NCBI GenBank assembly: GCA_015227615.1
Contig: JAALGZ010000071.1
Location: 1-64,000, forward strand
Length of the DNA stretch: 64,000 nt
Source of the DNA: Labyrinthula sp. Ha
Lineage: Eukaryota > Sar > Bigyra > Labyrinthulida > Labyrinthulaceae
Direction: 5' to 3'
Below are positions 34,101-46,580 of the stretch, one piece after another. How positions within the stretch are numbered: the first letter of the stretch is position 1; the number at the start of each line of letters is the position of its first letter. The notes below the pieces were generated by a model, which was not told the origin of the DNA, made no database searches, and worked only from the letters and a program-made list of their open reading frames with translations. The position numbers and the translations under genes are program-made.

Positions 34101-37100
34101 GGTTAAGAGCCTAAACGAAACGCAGAAATACATGGAACTGTCTCAAAAAGTTGAACTACCGTCAAAACTCACAGACGCCAAGAATTACGCAACGTGGGCG
34201 AAGAAGATGAAGCTACACTTTCTTCGCATGGCTACTTGGGGGATTGTGACTGGTGCCAGAACTGTACCAGAAGATACCAAAGAGTTGGAAAAGTTTGAGA
34301 GACAGGCAGCTGGAGCGTTTAGCGACCTAGTAAGGTATGTAGGGGGAGATTTAGAAGATCTTTGTTTAATGTTTGAGAGTCTTCAAGAGGCTTGGAAAGA
34401 ACTTCAGTTGGTTTGTGTAACTTCCGAGGATGTGAAACTGCAAGAAGCTGAGCGTGAGTTAGAGCAACTTGAGGCTGGACCAGATGTTCTTCTGACAGTA
34501 ACCAAATTTAAGGTTGCTCTGAAGAAACTGAAACAGGCGGGGGGAGTGTTTCAAACTCTCAACAGGCTTTGAAGTTGTTTTCCTTGCTACCAGCAGAATT
34601 TAATGAACTAGTGTTGAACATTCGTACAGAGAAGATGTTCAGGAGTGATGACAATTCTTACGACATGGAAAAAATTCTGGTTAAAGTGATGCAAAGAGCT
34701 ACTGTGTTGAGTAGTCTACGTGACACTAGAGCTGTGCTGAAGGCGCAGGTTACAAATGCTGCTCCAGCTAAGCAAAGCATTAAGAAGAAAAAGTGCCCGA
34801 TTTGTATGAAGGAAGGTCATCTCAAGTTTAGATGTCCATGTCGCTGGAACTGTAAGAAAACTGACCACAATAGTTTCGACTGCCCTAACAAGAAAAAAGA
34901 ACAAGTGAAGAAAGTTTGTTCCACGAAGGAAAAGGTTGATCTTAGTGGGTTAGGTCTATACCAAAAAACGGAGATTTGATTAATTGGAGCTCATGGTGGT
35001 ACTCAGAAGTCAAATGAAATCCATTTTCGCTTAGATTCTGGTGCTAGTCTTCATGTGTGCTCAAGAAAAGAGCTAATGACAAACTTAAGATGCCTTAAAG
35101 AACCTCTAGTTGTTAAGACGTTGTCAGGATTTGTTCTTGTAAATTACATTGGAGACTTTGTAGGATTAACAGAAACTGGATTGAATGTAAGACTTACAAA
35201 TGTTGCTTTTGATGAGAACTTAAACCAAAACATGATTGTTTCTACAGGCTTGTTAGCAGACAAGAGTTGGTCCACTAAGTTTGTGAAGGATTGAGCGGAG
35301 ATTGTTGATGAAACAAAAACCCATAAGTTGGTTGCTAAAAGAGGTCAAAACAAGCTGTACTGGTTGTCATTTACAGTCAAAACTAATGTTGTGAAGCTAG
35401 GCTCGACACCTGACACAACCATGGAGTGGCATCGTAAGCTTGGACATCCATCTTACCAGACAATGATGGAGATGCAGAACCATGGATTGGTTGATGGGCT
35501 TCCAAAAGAAAGGTTAAAGAAATGGAACCAATGCTTAGAGTGTGACTTAGGAAAGCTGTCTGAAAAGATGATCCCTGGTACGACAAAAGTGCACAAATTT
35601 AAAGCAACTAGAAGATTTGAAAAAGTTCATGCAGATCTTGTTGGACTGTTGCCAACCGGAAAAGGTGGTCTTAGATTCATGCTAACTCTTGTTGATGACT
35701 ACACTAAGTACAAGTGGACGTTTTGCATTCGCAAGAAATCACAAGTAACCGAGGTGATTAAGGCTTGGTTAAAGAGGATGAACAATTTGACATCTAGGAA
35801 GCTGATCAACTTTAAGACGGATCAAGGAAATGAGTTTGTTAACTCATCACTGAAGGAAGAATTTGAGAACCTGGGAGTAGTTCATGACGTGTCGCCAAAG
35901 TACCATCCATCGATGAATGGGACAGTAGAACGTTGGAATCGCACATTGCAGGATGGCTACAAAGTGCTACTCATTGACTCTGGATTGACAGCTGATTACT
36001 GGCCTTACGCTGCTGAATGTTTTACTTACTTGCACAAAGGACAATTTTCTCGTGTAACTCCGGAAGCGAAGACTCCTTTTGAGTTAATGTACCTACGAAA
36101 ACCTCAAGTTGATCATCTCTTTGAGTTTGGAAGATTGGGTGCAGCTGGATCTATAAAACAGCAGAAGAAAGGTAAATGAAAGGAAGAAAGTCAATCTTCT
36201 TGGGTTACAAGAGCAGGGAGTACTTTATCTACTGGTTAGACACTAAGAAACTAGGAACTGCACGGTCTGGTCGGTTTTTCAAACGGGTCATCGAAAATGA
36301 AGCAGTTTCAGAAAAAACGCATACCGAATTTAGCTTAATTGAGCCAAATGATGTAGATGCCGAGACTGATGCACCTCAAGAAGAAGAGGAAAGTGAGCCA
36401 CACCAATCAACTAATGAATAAACGCCTCAGAGTGTGCCAATTGGGCCTAGATGGTCAGAAATTGATACAGGTAACGTAGTTGAAGGGAAACGGGTTCACA
36501 ATGCTGTTGGATTTACTGCTAAGGCTCTTGAACTACTTCCTCCTAAAAATTTTACGCAAATCACTGGAAGAAAAGACGCAACTAAATTATTAAATGTGTA
36601 CAACCAAGAAGTTGAATGTTTGCAATGCATTGGCAAGTTTGATGTTGTTCGGTTGCGAGATGTTCCTGTCGGTGTGAAACCATTGCCATTGAAAAAGCTG
36701 TTCACCATCAAAGACAGTGGGAGAAAGAAAGTTAGACTTGCAGTAAGAGGTGATCTGGAGAAACCTGCTGACGATAATTAGAACTACGCCCCAACAGGTG
36801 GTTTTGAGATTGTAAGGTTGTTGATCTCAGTTGCTGCATCGAAGGGTTGGAAGATCAGAAGTTTGGATGTGAAAAATGCTTACCTCTACGGAGAGTCTGA
36901 GAAAGAAGTTTACTTAAGACTCCCTGCTGAACATCCTAAGAACGATGTCAGCAACTGTTGGAGAGCTACACCCTCAATATACGGCCTTTGAAGTTCACCT
37001 AGAAATTGGATTGTTTGCATTGATGAGTTTCTAAAAAAACTTGGGTTTGTCAATTGCCCTGTAGATCCATGTCTGTACAAACGAAACAAAATGTTTTTGT

Positions 37101-38079
37101 GTTTGTTTGTGGATGACATCCTGCACATAGGAAAGAGTAATGTGGAGTTAGATGAGCTTGAGCAACAGGTGTAACAAAGATTTGAGCTAAGAAAAGAGCT
37201 AAATCCAAGGATGTTTCTTGGACTCGAGTTGAACAATACTAGAGGAGGCATTCATGTTCATCAACGAATGAAGATTGAGAAAGCTGAAGCGGTAGTTGAT
37301 CTTGAGAAGAGGAGAGTTAAAGTACCACTACAAGAGAACCTTAAGTTAGATAATGCCTCAGGCAAACCACTAGCAGATCTTAGACCTTTTCAATCTGTTC
37401 TAGGAAGTTTGCTGCACATTGCTTTAGGAACTAGACCTGATATTTGTTTTGCTGTTCATGCAATGAGTAGAAGAACTTCATGTGCTACGACGACTGATTT
37501 GAAGCTAGTTAGACGTGTGATGAAGTACTTGGTAGACACAAAGAGCTTGAGCCTGTGTTACAAAACCAATATTAAGGACGTCCTAAAGCTTGAAATGGAG
37601 GTTGATGCATCATTTGCAATGGGATCTAAGAAGAAATCAGTTTACGGCTACTTGATCAAGATTAACAATGCACCCATTTTGTACAGATCTAAGTTGGAAC
37701 CGTTAACAGCAATGTCATCTACGGAGGCAGAGTACATTGGAATTGCAGAAGCTACCAAACCACTCAGGTACATCGCTAATGTTCTAGATTTTCTTGGGTC
37801 GGAGTACACGCGGCCAATCAATGTTTACAATGACAACATGGGAGCAATCTTAATTGGAAGCTCCAAAGGAAGTCTTGACAGAACCAAGCACATTGAGTTA
37901 AAGTTTCATGTTGTGCAAGAGTTGATTAACATGGGAAAGATTAATCTTAGTTACAAAAACACTGATGAGTTGCAGGCCGACATGTTCACCAAAGCATTGG
38001 GATTTTCGAAGTTAAAGGTTCATAGAGATGCTTTAATGAAGACATGTGCTAAAAAGAACAGTACAGAAGAAGAAGAGGA

Positions 38080-38189
38080 TGTTGTGGTTGCTAGTGACTA
38101 ACTTGTAGTCTTCAGTACTATTGGCTGTTTAGGACAGAGCAACTAACTAACTCAGAATTTCTCTAGAAAACAAAAGACTTACTACAACA
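38080..38189 (+). repeat. 3' LTR of the copia element
   Basis: 110 bp matching 33991-34100. It is preceded by an AG-rich tract at about 38066-38079 that can serve as the polypurine tract, and followed by AAGCA, the right target duplication. Confidence 0.93.
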
Positions 38190-38285
38190 AAGCACTTTAT
38201 TTTTTAAACGACGCGATTAAAATAATCTAGTGCAGAAGGAAAAATATAATAACCTATACGGAATAATTTGGAGTAAACTCACATA

Positions 38286-40301
38286 AAACTATTTCAATCT
38301 ACGATCTTCTCTGATTAAAAACTTAGCAAAACTATCAAAATCAACAATATCAAATAAAGTAAACTTTTCTGGTTCTAAATCTTCATAATTATCATCTTTT
38401 TTAATTGCTTTCTCAAATAAAAGAGTTAAAACTGCAATGTTTTCTTTAATTGGTAACAAGAAGCATTTGAAGTCAAATTTTACCTCCAAGCCAATTAGAA
38501 CATCAGTTCCATGTGCAGTTTGTACTAAATTACTACAAAAAAAATATTTCCTTATGGCTGTTTAAGATCCAGATTATTTATATTATTGTAAGTTAGATTC
38601 GCATCTTTGCAAGAATTTCCATGAGTGATCACCAAAATCAACAGCTCAAGATCTTCTATTGGTACTCCACTTTCACTTCTTAACAACTATTGGATATTAA
38701 GACACTTTCCTCGATTCTCAACTTTAATTTCAGATCTGAAATAACTTGATTAAAATCAAAGTCAGTATCTAAAACTTCACAGTCATATTTTTGATTGAAT
38801 AACTATCTTTTTCTCCGATATTGTAATAGATTCTTCTTATTGGCTTGATTGATCATAACTGGTAACATTTTCCAAGACAAAAGTAGCATTAAAAATAAAA
38901 AATAGAACAAAACAAAACTCAAAGTATTTGTTCATTCATTTACCTTCTTTATCATCAATGTTCAAAACTCTATGACTATCTGTCTATGATATATTATTTT
39001 GAGGATTACAATCTTTAATGACTATAGTATTATTATAGTAGTGGATATCTTATGTTCTTATTTGTCTAATATGTCTTTTATTTTAAGAAATTTATCTATA
39101 TTATAGCTTTTTTTTGAAGTGATCTTTTTGCGACATTAGTTCAAACTATAAAAGCCTATCTTTGAGTTTCAGTATTTGAAAAAAAGTATTATATTAACTA
39201 TTTATATAATGTATACCTTCTTAACTCTTTCCAATATATTTATATCTATTATATATTATCCTTTTGAGTTCTTTGTTACTTCATTTTCTTTTCTCTTAGG
39301 TATCTTATTCTTAAAATTATACAATTCTAGGACTTTTGCATCCCATACTTTATTTTTCTCTTTATAAATAAATTGTTTTTCACTATGAAAGTATTTCTGA
39401 AGTTTATCTAAAGCAGATGATTTCTTTTTTGCTTCTTTAAAAAAATATACTCTGAAACTATTATCTTTTGCTGCCAATACAAATTTCTGGTTACAATAAT
39501 GCAAGAGATTAAAATGCGAAATAGGAAATTTATACCCAAATCCTATGTTATCAATAGTTTTTTTGTATTACATCATAAATCATAAACAAAACCTTTACCG
39601 AGATTCGAGTTACCAAGCCATCTAAGAAAAAATTAAAGCGGCTTTGCTGAATATAGGAAACAGAAATGTTCTTATATAGAAGAAAAACGTTTTGGGGAGT
39701 AGCAAGCTTGAATGACTCTATGTAGTTCATATCTGCCTCCTGCTGATAGTGAAGTTTGACCCAAGGGAGTTGTATGCTCACCCCTTCATCATCAGAAAAA
39801 CTTCCAGACCTGATCGTTTGAATAATATCATCATCAAGACTTATTTTTTCCTCGCATTTCTTAAAAGGAGCCACGATCGTCATAGGATAAAGCACTACTT
39901 TCACGTTTTCCCCAAAGTCTTTAAAATCTAGAAGTTTTTCAAGATTATTATTATCGCAAAAACTAGAAGAAACTGAAATTCCAATGGAAATAGAATCTAT
40001 TTTAAGTTCATGAATGAACTTGTTAATCAATATTTCAATATACTTAAAAGTATATTTTACTTCTCCATAAGGAAAAAAAACCATATACAAACAAATATCG
40101 ACTTAACAAATACGACATATCTATAGTCGAACCAACGTTTTGACTTATACAACAAGTGTTTCCTGGCCATTTATCTGAAACTTTTGGCCAGAAAAAAATA
40201 TTTCTATAATTACCTGGTTCTTTCCCTTCTTCATGTTCAATAAGTTCAAAAGCATATTTTTCGTCTGTTATTAACAACTGAAGATTGCGTTTAAGATTCA
40301 T
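38286..40301 (-). pseudogene. Decayed gene of unknown function
   Basis: Minus-strand reading from an ATG at 40301 gives protein-like sequence in pieces. Residues MNLKRNLQLLITDEKYAFEL begin an 85-codon frame. The coding sense moves to a second frame at a run of eight T (minus strand) near 40072-40079, continuing for about 175 codons. It moves again at a run of seven A (minus strand) near 39560, ending about 39256. Further coding-like pieces lie at about 38.68-38.80 kb and 38.29-38.56 kb (LIGLEVKFDFKCFLLPIKENI). Both frame changes fall in homopolymers, so base-calling error or recent decay would both explain them. The pieces share acidic, Phe/Asp-rich character. No family was recognised. It abuts the copia element, whose right end is about 100 bp away. 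Confidence 0.5.
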
Positions 40302-43300
40302 AGAAATCCTTGGTACTTTAAATCAACAACTGTTTTGATATTATTAAGTTCTCTTATGAGTTTTTTGTTTAGAATTTGTTTTGTTTTATTTATTTTTGAA
40401 GTTTTCTTTTTTCAAAAACTGCAGTGTTTCAAATTTAATATTTGGTTTTTTTCTCTTATAAGAATATCATAACAAAAAAAATCTCAATAGATGATAAAAA
40501 AACAATAAATAGACTGACTCCATTTCTTGAACCCTTCTCAAAATATATTCGTTAATAAAATAAGATTTAGTCAATGAAATACTCAATATGACATTTCCAG
40601 TTTAAATGTATTGTTTAAACAAACAACTAACTTTGCAGTTTGAGAATATTACATGTCTAATTTCTGATAGATATATTTGCAAATGCCTGTAGGATACATC
40701 ATATATACAGACATGAACAAAGATATCTGGTTCATGTCACATGTTCATAGTCAAACATATTTGCAAATTTTTAATGGATTAAACTTTTAACACTTAAAAA
40801 CAAAAATTTCAGTTTCAACCTGTAGCATTTTAGTGTTGAAAAACAAATTTTTTGTTTACTTCAGATTGTGATTAACAAGCCTCAGCTGTCAAAGGCAAGG
40901 GTCACTACAAGAAGAGCCCCTGAAAACATCTATTTGAATTTTTTCAATGTTAATACCGTGCTCGGGAATTACCTAATCCAAATTTTAACTTGCTCACACT
41001 ACCATTAACCCTTCTTAATTCTTCACAAAACTGACAACTCTGTTTTTAGCTGCCAATTTCTGCAGCTTCTGGGAGTTTTTCACTTTGATTTCAGACTTGA
41101 GCAATCTCAAATTAATTCCAATCTGGTTCAGTGGAGCACTTTAGGAAACTAATTTTAGAAACTATAGACCAGATAGAATCTCTTGAACAAAACGTTGTTT
41201 AGCTCTGTTGCGAAAATGGGCGTTACCCCTGACAATGACACAATCAAACATCACAACCATTTTTCAAATTCTAAAACAAAGATATGTTGAATCAATGCAT
41301 CACGATCAGTTTTTGTAGCACTTTCGAGACTCGAAACCACTATTATGACCCCTTAATCCGCCAAGCTGGTACCTGAAATTTTTAGCTTTTTCCACTGCCT
41401 TTCAAGTACCATCCCATAGCCCTAGTCTTTCTCTTTAACCAACCCTTGTTTCTTTTAAGGCATATTTAAAAACTAGGTTAAACAATAAAAGTATTAATTT
41501 CATATTCTCTTTACAAGTCGATGAATCTTTGAAAAAAATTCTTGTTTGAGTTTGGTCACGTCGCTGTTCGCTCCAACTAGTTAATTATAGAAGTTTTCAC
41601 AGTAAATGCCCTGTCACATAGACACAAACATACTTTAGATAAGGAAAATTGAAGGATACTGTTTTCATTTTCTTTGCTTAAGCTCACTAAACGGCTCTCC
41701 GTTAAGGGTATAAATAGTTATCGATAACTCCAGTTCCAGTTGCTGTGCTAAAAGTTCAGATACTATGAATTGAGTTTGCTAGTTCTAGCCCCGTCAAAAA
41801 GCTTAGCCCAAGGAAATCCATTTACATTTTTTTATTTTTTTATTCCAAAATCCAACTGTCGCAAGAAAAAGTCCTACCAACTTATTCACTCGCTTCTTAT
41901 CACTTGCTCAGCAGCTATTAATCTAAATATAATTTCTTGTGTTCTTTACTTGCTGTTGCTTGATGAGTGATCTTAGATTTAAGGAATCAAACCGTAAGAT
42001 TGAACAAAATGTGCTTATTTAATACTAATGTACCTTATATTAGAGTGGAGATATTTGTTCTTAAGTCTGAAGAGTGTTATAAGAAAAAAGCTTGAAAATA
42101 TTTAGGCTGTGCAAATGTGACATGACCCCCCCCCTTGCCCGATCTATGTATGTATATGGCGTTTCATTCAAGTATTTCAAAATATATTAATCGAGAAATT
42201 GGCATGTAATACTCCCACGTTGTACATATGACCACCCATCTGGTGAACATAGAACGGTAGATTTGCTTGACGCATGTACATCTTCTTTTCACAGGATGGT
42301 AGATTTACATGAAGGATGTGGTCGGTTTGCAAGCAAAATGCGCTAGCTTTATTGACAGTTTTTATAATTTACTTGCTTTATTCGTATATCTGACTGTTTT
42401 AAATATAGTGGTACTCTTTTTCTTTCTAATTTTTATTGCGGTGTGATCTTCTGCTATCTTCTTCCGCTCGTGCTTCTCGTTTCCTTATTGGCTTTTTTGT
42501 AGGCGGGATATTTAGTCAATAGCATGTTTGATGTCAAAACCCAGGCTATATATTCGACAACAATAAATGAGTTTCTGTAGTTTCCAGTTAATTTAGTAAC
42601 ATCAAAATCGGAAAAAAAATAATTGGAGACTATTATCCAGTTGAAAATCCATGGAACTCTAAACGATGCACATGTTTTTTGTTGTTCCAAGTTAAGACAA
42701 TCACAAAATATCGCAGTTTTTTGTGTTATGAATATTTTTCAGTTAGCATATAGGCTGTTAGTTTATGATCTTTACTTAAGCATTAAAAAATGTCTCCAGA
42801 TGTTTTATATGACTCTCCAGATGTGGATATGAGAGCTCTAGGAAATTTCTAGCGCTCATTAGTTGCTATTATCAATATTTATGGGTATTTCTGTATTGAT
42901 AATGATTCTTACTTAATAAAGTCAGCCGTTTCTACCTTCTGAAAAATATGGGCCATTAACTCGATGGAGTATGTATATTGACCAAGGCTTTACTCAGCCA
43001 ACTAGCAAACTATTCTTACTTATTGCATACTCTGCAACTTTTTTTGTCTTTTGATTTTTTTTTTGAATTCCCTTCCTTTGGGAAAGAATGTTTAGTTATA
43101 TTCTTGGGGATACAATTAGACTTTCTGTTGGCTTCTTTACCAGATAAACCCCGTGAAGTAGCTATCAAAGATATTATCATATAGCTGTTCGACATCTCTT
43201 CATTATATTGGTGTCGCTCAAGTGAGCTTTCTCAGAATCACTTGCTACAATATTTGGTGAAAATATGATGGGAAGCGTGCTCAAGGTTAGTTTCAAGTTG

Positions 43301-43907
43301 CAAATGAAAATATGGTATATTTTCAGCGTGTCTTGGGGTCGTGCTGTAAAAATTGAGAGAAAAATGTGCATCAGCTGCTCATTATGCAATGTCGTTTCTG
43401 TTCTGTCACATTTGACAAGATTATTATGGATGCTCTCATTTATATTTAAGATAGATTCTTGTTTCCTGTTTTCTTTCAACTAGATGAATGAGATGATCCT
43501 TTTAATTCTTCTTCTGGGTATTTAAAATTTTCTATCAGTTCTTTCACGTTTTCCTCGGTCTGTCAAGATATAAAATTCATATAAAGAGAAAGTTGTATAT
43601 TCCATTCTCACTTCCAAATACTTCCAGATATTTGTGGCTGCTAAGATGTAACAAAAATAATTTCCTCTATCTTCATATAGCTCTATCTCTTGGTTCATCC
43701 AGTTCATCAATACCCTGCTTCATTGAAGTGCATGCCCGAGCATCTATATGATTTTATTGATTAGATTATCTATCCACTTACGAAAGCAGAAGTTTTCTTA
43801 TTTGTAATATGCTTTCTACCAACTTTTTATTGTCAAAATCGCTTAACATAACTCTAAATTGGTGGCTACATATGCTATTATTAATCCTTTGTAGATATGC
43901 TTTAGTG

Positions 43908-43957
43908 ACAGGTTTAAATTCACTGAAACTAATGTAATGGATGCAATTTAAACCTGT
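43908..43957. repeat. Perfect 13-bp inverted repeat
   Basis: The arms ACAGGTTTAAATT (43908-43920) and AATTTAAACCTGT (43945-43957) are exact reverse complements around a 24-base loop. Transcribed from either strand this would fold into a stable hairpin. Its role is unknown. Confidence 0.85.
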
Positions 43958-45908
43958 TAGAAGTATCTCTTTGACCCGTTTGATACGTGTCTTTCTATAT
44001 TATATTCACTATTTGTGTACCGGAATTTTCTTTTATTGATGTAGATCCACATTTTCTTTATGCTTTCAAACGTCCTGAGTTGGCTCATTTATTTAAGTAT
44101 AGATTCATCAGTTGCCATTTCAATGGACAGATGTTTAGCAAAGGCTGAATAACTGAAAATAATATCACCTACTAATATAATTGCAAAGATATTGTACTTC
44201 ACATTTGTCATAATTGGCTCTAGGGGATTTATGAAGCTCAATTGGGTCAACCATTTTTTTGTAGAAGTTATACTTTTAATTTTATAGAATCTCAAGGCTA
44301 AGTACCACATGCTGATTTATATATATATAGACTCTTGATAATACACCCCTGTTTGAGATTGTTATGTTATTTGTCTATCATGGATGATTTTTTTGCTAAT
44401 TGACCCAAAGAATCCTTAATAATCAATAAGTAGAAGTTCGGATGTTCAACTCTGATTAAGAAACTGGTTTTTATAGTTTTCCAGTACACCGGCTTTATTT
44501 ATGACACTGCAGACAGGTCTGAACTCCTTTTTATATGGAAAATACTTCAGAAATAAGGATATTTGGATCTTAATTATCCTGTTTCAAATATTGTGCTTTG
44601 TATTTAATAACACATAGGGTTTACTGTTATCTACTTCACCGCTATTTTTTACGTGGATATGAATTATTTTCAACTACAAAAAAATAAGATTTTTATCCCA
44701 ATGTTTTCACTTTTAAAGATACATTTGATCTTACTATATATGATTTTTGTGTTGTAGTTGTTTTTACAAGCAATCGTTTAAGACATAGTCAAATACTTCG
44801 ATATGACTAATCTTAGATTGTGGGGAACTTGAAATTTCTTTATCTACTGAAAAAACAATATACATATTTGTTCTGGGGTATGGTCAGTCAGTCTAGCCAA
44901 TATAATATTAAAATTTTTCCATAATCAATCAAATCATATTTAAACAAAAAAAATAAAACTTTTAGTGTTTATTTAATGTTCAATTTTTAATAGTTGAAAA
45001 TATTTTATTCACTTGTATACTGTAGTTATAATTTATCAAGCCCATATTAAAAAAATGGGGGCTTATTTTTTTATATTTTTTTTAGAATTACACTCTTTTA
45101 CTGGTAAACTTATAGCAGTTGTAAGAACCTACAAAACTTTATGAGAATTTAGTTAGAACGTTTAACTGATTATTGAGATAAGAGTCTATGAAATTATATG
45201 AATAAACGGTTCATTTACAAGTGCCTATAAGTTAGTTGGGTACTAGTGATAGTTGTTACTTGCGATAATTTTAAGACTAGGTTTCCGGAATTTAGAAATA
45301 TTAGAAATGATCTTATGACATAGATAAAACAGTGAAATAATGATTACAAATCACAATCTTATACCAAATAAATTGGGTTTAGTCGGCTAACCCCAGAAAG
45401 AGACCCTACTTCTCCAAAAATTTTTCAGGAATACAATGGATTTAGATGGAAATTATTTGTTTATCTGAGCTACAGTACTTTGGATTATGGAATACAAAAT
45501 ATTTAATAAACTAGAATAAAGTTCGATGGGCTAATACCTATTCTTATTTTTTACTGGAATCTTGAATAGATTAATCTCCGCCAAAAAGGTTATAGAAAAT
45601 AAAATACCAGGTTACAAAGTTTAAAAAGTGTGGCCTCATTTTGTATATAAGAATTCTGCTTTTACAATTATGTGATCTTTTATCACCGTGATAGCTACTG
45701 TCATCCTAATTTCCATCTAACATATTGATTCATCCAACTTTGTTAACTTCTTGACCTGTGTGCGCTCCGCATGATCGGATGATTAAACAAATAGTAACAT
45801 ACCGTGATGAAATCTCACTCCGCATTTTGCAATATGTGTTTCTTCAAGGCACCGTCAGTATGAAGTTTAATAACTGCTAAAAAGAATGGAAATGATTTAA
45901 TGTATTTT

Positions 45909-45930
45909 TTTTAACTCATTTGAGTTAAAA
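45909..45930. repeat. Perfect 22-bp palindrome
   Basis: TTTTAACTCA and TGAGTTAAAA are exact reverse complements separated by two bases. This would suit a dimeric protein-binding site or a hairpin. No gene is adjacent. Confidence 0.85.
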
Positions 45931-46515
45931 GACTCTGATTATGATAGTGGGAACAGTTTTGGTGTCCTATTTTACATCATAGACAACTGCAGATCTTAAA
46001 ATATCATAGGGAATGGGAATTTAATAATTTTAATATACCAGTACTTAGCCATGCACTCTGCTTTTTTAAAAACTGAAACTAAGTGTAGAACTCTAAGAAA
46101 ATCCATTCAAAAGCTACTTCCTTAAAAAATAATAATTTCTAAGATGTATTTCTGTCAAACTCAATTCTTTTAATTAAAAATAGAAAACATACAAATGTAT
46201 GGAATAGTATAATAATTGGTTACATTTTATATGTTTCCTTAAAAACTATGGACTACATCTGTTAGTTAAAATATTATATGGATTATATATTTTATTCTAA
46301 GAAGTCTAATTATTATCTACTTTAAAGATTATACCTTTATATCTTATTTTACTGGTAGTACTAAACGAAAACAGCTCCAAATCTTGTGAAATTTATTTTA
46401 CATAAATTTATTGGTTTTTTTCTTTTCTATGTAAGGAATTAAGTAAATTTAAAATGATATTTTTCCGACTGGAAAATAGGAGTTCGCGTGCATTCAAACT
46501 TTCTTCAACCATTGT

Positions 46516-46580
46516 TGCCCCAGCCGACTTCCTCAAGCACAATTTCTCCTTAACATGTTTCATTTCATTTTGCTGGGGCA
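46516..46580. repeat. GC-rich 9-bp inverted repeat
   Basis: TGCCCCAGC (46516-46524) and GCTGGGGCA (46572-46580) pair perfectly across 47 bases. The GC content of the arms stands out in a desert that is otherwise AT-rich. Confidence 0.8.

Larger units (their letters stand above)
33991..38189 (+). mobile_element. Ty1/copia-type LTR retrotransposon, broken
   Basis: A 4.2-kb element with 110-bp LTRs and a perfect 5-bp target duplication, AAGCA, at 33986-33990 and 38190-38194. Parts in order on the plus strand: Gag at about 34.13-34.98 kb with two CCHC-like knuckles (around 34.80-34.89 kb); protease (LDSGAS) near 35.03 kb; integrase at about 35.4-36.2 kb with HHCC-type residues, VDDYT, TDQGNEF and GTVERWNRTL; reverse transcriptase at about 36.5-37.2 kb with FVDD; RNase H at about 37.4-38.1 kb with STEAEYIG and TKHIELKFH. 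Integrase before RT makes it copia. It is broken, with about eight breaks. The LTRs differ at two of 110 positions, so the insertion is fairly recent. Confidence 0.93.

Noticed and set aside
40903-40914. CACTACAAGAAG, like the end of a CACTA (En/Spm) DNA transposon
   Set aside because: No matching inverted end, no transposase-like frame nearby and no 3-bp target duplication could be found. A 12-base match alone is weak.
41770-44310. Scattered short open frames between 41.8 and 44.3 kb
   Set aside because: All are short, many begin at TTG or CTG, and their composition follows the AT-rich background. No frame continuity or splice pattern supports a gene.
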